A stretch of DNA of 64,000 nucleotides. Origin: Acidobacteriota bacterium. GTDB lineage: Bacteria; Acidobacteriota; Terriglobia; Acidiferrales; UBA7541. The position numbers and the translations under genes are program-made. Numbering within the stretch: position 1 is the stretch's first letter; each line of letters begins with the position of its first letter. Shown piece by piece: positions 59,978-64,000 of the stretch. The notes beneath the pieces are model-generated. The model was not told the DNA's origin. It made no database searches and saw only the letters and a list, made by a program, of their open reading frames with translations. The stretch lies in NCBI GenBank assembly GCA_003223215.1, contig QHYH01000110.1:1-64000 (forward strand). The letters are read 5' to 3'.

Positions 59978-61570
59978 ATGAAAGTCATCGTCGCGGACAA
60001 GATCAGTGAGCGAGGCGTGAAACTGTTGAAGGAGCAGGACGGCTGGACGACCGTCCTGACCACAAAAGAGACGCTCGAAGCGGAAATTACCGATGCCGAT
60101 GCATTGATCGTGCGCAGCGCGACGAAAGTCACCGAGCATCTGCTCGCCAGGGCCCCTAAGCTGCGCGCGGTGGGCCGCGCTGGCGTCGGCGTGGACAATA
60201 TTAATTTGGAAGCAGCCACGAAGCGCGGCGTGCTGGTGATGAGCACGCCCGGCGGAAACTCCGTGAGCGTGGCCGAGCATACCTTCGCTTTGCTTCTGTC
60301 GCTTGCGCGGCAGGTGCCGCGGCTGGACAGAGCTATCCACGAGGGGCGCTGGGAAAAATCCTCCGCAGCGGGAACCGAAGTGCGCGGGAAAACGCTCGGG
60401 CTTGTGGGCCTCGGAAGAATCGGGAGCGAAGTGGCCGTGCGCGCGGAGGCGTTTGATATGCGCGTGCTGGCTTACGACCCATTCATCAGCGAAGCGGCGG
60501 CGCATGAAATATCGGTCGAACTTGTGCCGCTTGACCAGCTGTTGGCGGAGAGCGACTTTGTTTCCCTGCACGCGGCGCTCAGTCCGGCGACGCAGAATCT
60601 CATCAGCGCGGCAAATATCCAGAAAATGAAAAAAGGCGCGCGCATCATTAACACCGCGCGCGGTGAATTGGTGGACGAAAGCGCGCTGGCGGCCGCGTTA
60701 AAAAGCGGCAAGCTTGCCGGCGCGGCGGTGGACGTGTTCTCGGAAGAACCTCCGAAAAACTCTCCTTTGGTCGGACTGCCTTACGTGATTGCCACGCCGC
60801 ACGTGGCGGGTTCGACCGCGGAAGCGCAGGAGGAAGTCGGCACGCAAGTGGCCGTGCAGATCAAGGATTACCTTGCGGAAGGAATTATCCGCAATGCGGT
60901 GAATCTTCCGGCGCTGTCGGCTGATCAATACCGTCGCGTGCGGCCCTATCTGGAGTTGGCGGAGCGGCTCGGGTCGCTGGTTTCGCAAGCAGCGCCTGCA
61001 CGCCCCGCCCGAATTCGCATTCGCTACGCGGGCGAGGTCGCCGAAGTAGGCACGCACTTGCTCCGGAGCGCGGTGCTCTCAGGTGTGCTGAACGCGGTCT
61101 TGGACCAGAAGGTCAACGTGGTGAACGCGTCGGCGATAGCCGCGGCACGCGGCCTAAGCGTTGAGGAAGAAACACGAAGGCGCGAACGCGGCTTCCCGAA
61201 CACCTTGGAAGTCTCGGCGCTGCCGGAAAAGACAGGCTCGGCGTGCGGCTTTACGGCGGAGGGAACGGTTGTGCATGACGGCTCGCCGCGCGTCCTCGCG
61301 ATCGAGGGTATTCCGCTCGAAGCCCAGCTCGAGGGGACAATCCTCTATTTGCGGAACCGCGACGAGCCGGGCGTGATTGGCCAAGTGGGAACGACGCTCG
61401 GAAAGCTTGGAGTGAATATCGCGACGTTTGCCTTGGGTCGGCGCGAAGCCGTCCAGGGAGCAGAAGCTGCTGCGCTCGTGCGCGTGGACGGCGTGGTTTC
61501 CCCATCCATTCTGGAGCCCATCCGCGCGATTCCCGCCATTACCGAGGCCAAGTTGCTCCGGCTGTCCTAG
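59978..61570 (+). CDS. serA: D-3-phosphoglycerate dehydrogenase
   Basis: MKVIVADKISERGVKLLKEQ; GRAGVGVDNINLEAATKRGVLVMSTPGGNSVSVAEHTFALLLSLAR; LGLVGLGRIGSEVA; C-terminal ACT domain. Confidence 0.97.
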   Translation: MKVIVADKISERGVKLLKEQDGWTTVLTTKETLEAEITDADALIVRSATKVTEHLLARAPKLRAVGRAGVGVDNINLEAATKRGVLVMSTPGGNSVSVAEHTFALLLSLARQVPRLDRAIHEGRWEKSSAAGTEVRGKTLGLVGLGRIGSEVAVRAEAFDMRVLAYDPFISEAAAHEISVELVPLDQLLAESDFVSLHAALSPATQNLISAANIQKMKKGARIINTARGELVDESALAAALKSGKLAGAAVDVFSEEPPKNSPLVGLPYVIATPHVAGSTAEAQEEVGTQVAVQIKDYLAEGIIRNAVNLPALSADQYRRVRPYLELAERLGSLVSQAAPARPARIRIRYAGEVAEVGTHLLRSAVLSGVLNAVLDQKVNVVNASAIAAARGLSVEEETRRRERGFPNTLEVSALPEKTGSACGFTAEGTVVHDGSPRVLAIEGIPLEAQLEGTILYLRNRDEPGVIGQVGTTLGKLGVNIATFALGRREAVQGAEAAALVRVDGVVSPSILEPIRAIPAITEAKLLRLS

Positions 61571-61578
61571 GGGAAGAA

Positions 61579-61697
61579 CTAGTACTCTCGAAACGACCCT
61601 CGTCCATCATTCGGAAAAAACGAATTAAACCGATTTGATAAAGAATTTAGAAGAACTTTCCTTGACAGAAATATGAACCTGTCCTAAAAGTATAGCA
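61579..61697 (+). repeat. Promoter/leader direct repeat, copy 1
   Basis: CTAGTACTCTCGAAACGAC...TTAAACCGATTTGATAAAG...TTGACAGAAA...CTGTCCTAAAAG shared with 62588-62716. Confidence 0.85.
61662..61690 (+). promoter_or_regulatory. Putative sigma70-like promoter in repeat copy 1
   Basis: TTGACA-17 nt-TAAAAG. Confidence 0.5.
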
Positions 61698-62344
61698 ACT
61701 ACGCGAACTCGGATTTTGACCTCCGTCACGTCGTCAATGTGAATGCGATCTACGAGCTTCCCTTTGGGCGCGGCAAACTCCTGGCTGGCGGAGCCGGGCG
61801 GGGGCTGGATGCTCTCATCGGCGGCTGGCAGCTATCTGGTATTTTCCGCTGGAACACAGGTTTGCCGGTCAGCGCTCCGATCGACGACGCACGCTGGGCG
61901 ACGAATTTCCAGGTCCAGTCTTGGACGAGCTTGACCAGACCACTAAGCACCTGTGTCACCAAGGGAAACGCTACTACTGCTCCGAAGCTTTTTGGCTGTG
62001 ATCCGACATTTGCTTATCAGAGCTTCCGGAATGCCTATCCGGGAGAAACCGGAATGCGGAATATCTTCCAGCTACCGGGGCAAACCAACCTTGACGCCGG
62101 ACTCAGCAAGTCGTTCAGCTTGCCATGGAGCGAAAAACAGAAATTGCAGCTCCGTTGGGAGGTTTTCAACGTGGCTAATTTCCAGCCGTTGGGTGTGCTC
62201 GACAACAGCCGCAGCGGTTTCGGCATCGCATCTGACCCGTTGGTCCGGAACCTACAACCTGCAAAGAACTTCTCCAATTTCACGGCTATTCAGACAACGG
62301 CCGCTCCACGCTCCATGCAGGTCGGCCTTCGTTATTCCTTCTGA
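61691..62344 (+). pseudogene. C-terminal stub of an Oar-like TonB-dependent receptor
   Basis: SNYANSDFDLRHVVNVNAIYELPFGRGKLL...LQLRWEVFNVANFQPLG...APRSMQVGLRYSF* is a C-terminal barrel end; no plug or N-terminus upstream. Confidence 0.85.
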
Positions 62345-62587
62345 GGACTATTCATTTTTGGCCGCCGGGTGGTAAATGCTTCCCGGCGGCTTTTTTTTCT
62401 CGCAACGATTCGGCTAGAGATGGCGCCGGGGGAATCGAAGGTCTTCAGGTCTTCTGATGGGTTGGCCGGAACGAAAGTGGAAGGGGACGAGAATCATGCT
62501 GGCCCGCCCGCCAGTGTCGCAAGGGGGTGGCGGCTTTTTCCTATCCCATGGTGTCCAGGTGTAATCTCATAGGTCTTAGCGCAGGGC

Positions 62588-62716
62588 CTAGTACTCTCGA
62601 AACGACACTCTCCCGTCATCCGAAAATCCACTTAAACCGATTTGATAAAGGGTCTAGAAGAAAGGTTAAGAAAGGTCCCTTGACAGAAAGCCTCAAACTG
62701 TCCTAAAAGCTAGGAC
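62588..62716 (+). repeat. Promoter/leader direct repeat, copy 2
   Basis: Matches 61579-61697 with scattered differences. Confidence 0.85.
62680..62709 (+). promoter_or_regulatory. Putative sigma70-like promoter in repeat copy 2
   Basis: TTGACA-18 nt-TAAAAG about 170 bp upstream of the TonB receptor ATG. Confidence 0.5.
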
Positions 62717-62881
62717 AACGGTTGCTGTCGAGTAGCGGGGAAGGTTGCCTAAAGTCTATCTACTTTTTGGTTTAGAAGCATGAAGCCTTAGGCCACCTGA
62801 AGGCCACCTGGCCTTTCGGTTTCCCGGCGCCTTCTGCCTGCTCTTGTCCCATTCAGTAAAGGTGCGCGAAAGGAGCAGTCT

Positions 62882-64000
62882 ATGAAGCGGTCATTTCTTA
62901 TTGGCAGTCTCGCGGTGTTGGTCTGCCTGCTACTCTTCCCGGGAACCGGCTGGGGACAGACCGGCGCATCGACCATTCGCGGAAGCGTGAAAGATCAATC
63001 CGGCGCGCTCGTTTCCGGTGCAACGGTGACGCTCACCAATCTAGAGACGAACGCCGTTCGGACTGCAGAAACCACGACGTCGGGGGCATTCGCATTTGAA
63101 CTTGTTCCGGTTGGCGATTACGAAGTAAGAATTGAGGCGAAGGGCTTCCGAAAATCGATTGTCCGCCCAGTGCAGGCTCTCGTGGCAAACGTGACCGATG
63201 TCCCCGTGACACTGGAGATCGGCGAATTGAGCTCGACGGTGACCGTTGAGGCCGCGGAGGCCACGGTTCAGGTAAACACGCAAGATGCGACACTGGGTAA
63301 CAACTTCGTTGCGCAACAAATCACGCAACTTCCCATGGAATCGCGCAACGTCCTCTCGCTCTTGACGCTGCAGGCACAAGTGACCCCGGACGGATACGTG
63401 GCCGGGGGACGCAGCGATCAGTCGAACGTTACGCTGGACGGTGTGGACATTAACGACGCGGAGACCAGCGATGTTAAAGCGCCGGTGCTGCGCTTAAATG
63501 CCGAAGCCATCGAAGAGTTTCGGGTAGTTACGGTGGGATCCAACGCCGACGAAGGGCGGTCGTCCGCGGCGCAAATCAATCTTGTGACGAAGAGCGGCAC
63601 GAATTCGTGGCATGGATCGGCGTTCGAATTCCACCGTAACACGATTTTTACCGCGAACGACTTGTTCAACAAACTTAGCGGTGTGGATCGTCCAAAGCTT
63701 CTCCGCAACGTGTTTGGTGGAACGCTGGGCGGACCAATCGCGAAGAACAAGCTATTTTTCTTTTATAGCTATGAGGCGAGGCGCGACGCGAGTGGTACCT
63801 CGATTACGTCCCTGGTGCCTCTCTCCGTATTGGGGCAAGGTCAGCTCATCGTGAACGCCCAGCGTTGCACCAAGGCGGTTCCACCGGCCACCACGGATAC
63901 ATGCGAGACGCCGCAAACCTTCACACTTACCACTCCTCAACTCGACAATGCCTGGAACGTAGTGCATACAAACCCAATTGCCATTCAGACCCTCAAGGAT
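62882..64000 (+). CDS. TonB-dependent receptor (Oar-like), 3' end beyond the window
   Basis: Read by eye, open from ATG 62882 to the window end: signal peptide, STIRGSVKDQSGALVSGATVTLTNLETN, AGGRSDQSNVTLDGVDINDAE, GTNSWHGSAFEFHRN; absent from the ORF track because no stop lies in the window. Confidence 0.93.
   Translation, partial: MKRSFLIGSLAVLVCLLLFPGTGWGQTGASTIRGSVKDQSGALVSGATVTLTNLETNAVRTAETTTSGAFAFELVPVGDYEVRIEAKGFRKSIVRPVQALVANVTDVPVTLEIGELSSTVTVEAAEATVQVNTQDATLGNNFVAQQITQLPMESRNVLSLLTLQAQVTPDGYVAGGRSDQSNVTLDGVDINDAETSDVKAPVLRLNAEAIEEFRVVTVGSNADEGRSSAAQINLVTKSGTNSWHGSAFEFHRNTIFTANDLFNKLSGVDRPKLLRNVFGGTLGGPIAKNKLFFFYSYEARRDASGTSITSLVPLSVLGQGQLIVNAQRCTKAVPPATTDTCETPQTFTLTTPQLDNAWNVVHTNPIAIQTLKD

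Noticed and set aside
17872-61570. Central-carbon/serine gene cluster (gltA, serC, glpX, gpmI, pyk, serA)
   Set aside because: Genes are scattered over 44 kb on both strands among unrelated genes; no operon evidence.

Overview
This 64 kb window looks like a chromosomal segment of an Acidobacteriota-like bacterium, judged from the Oar-like TonB receptor with a carboxypeptidase-regulatory plug, the VWFA-related protein, DUF3857/transglutaminase proteins and overall gene content. Most of it is ordinary metabolic and cell-envelope coding sequence: citrate synthase, serC, serA, rnr, rtcB, glpX, gpmI, pyk, an M14 peptidase, PIG-L, APC and OPT transporters, rhomboid, two ECF sigma factors, PilZ proteins and one tRNA-Leu(CAG). 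I saw no CRISPR array, transposase, rRNA or complete defence island. The unusual signal lies between the intact genes, as a set of decayed or rearranged fragments: (i) scrambled RHS core motifs (FTGKERDSESGL / DPNGLDCVYLN / YFVHTDHLG) abutting an N-truncated, frameshifted RND efflux pump, with an inverted C-terminal fragment of a membrane-fusion protein 4 kb away; (ii) a degenerate reverse transcriptase remnant; (iii) a DUF4139-type C-terminal remnant; (iv) an about 120 bp promoter/leader repeat, one copy placed directly on a TonB-receptor C-terminal stub and the other in front of an intact TonB receptor; (v) a duplicated leader plus a frameshifted small gene beside tRNA-Leu. Coordinates come from the supplied ORF track, with start codons adjusted by reading the sequence. 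Family names are from motif recognition only; no database search was run.
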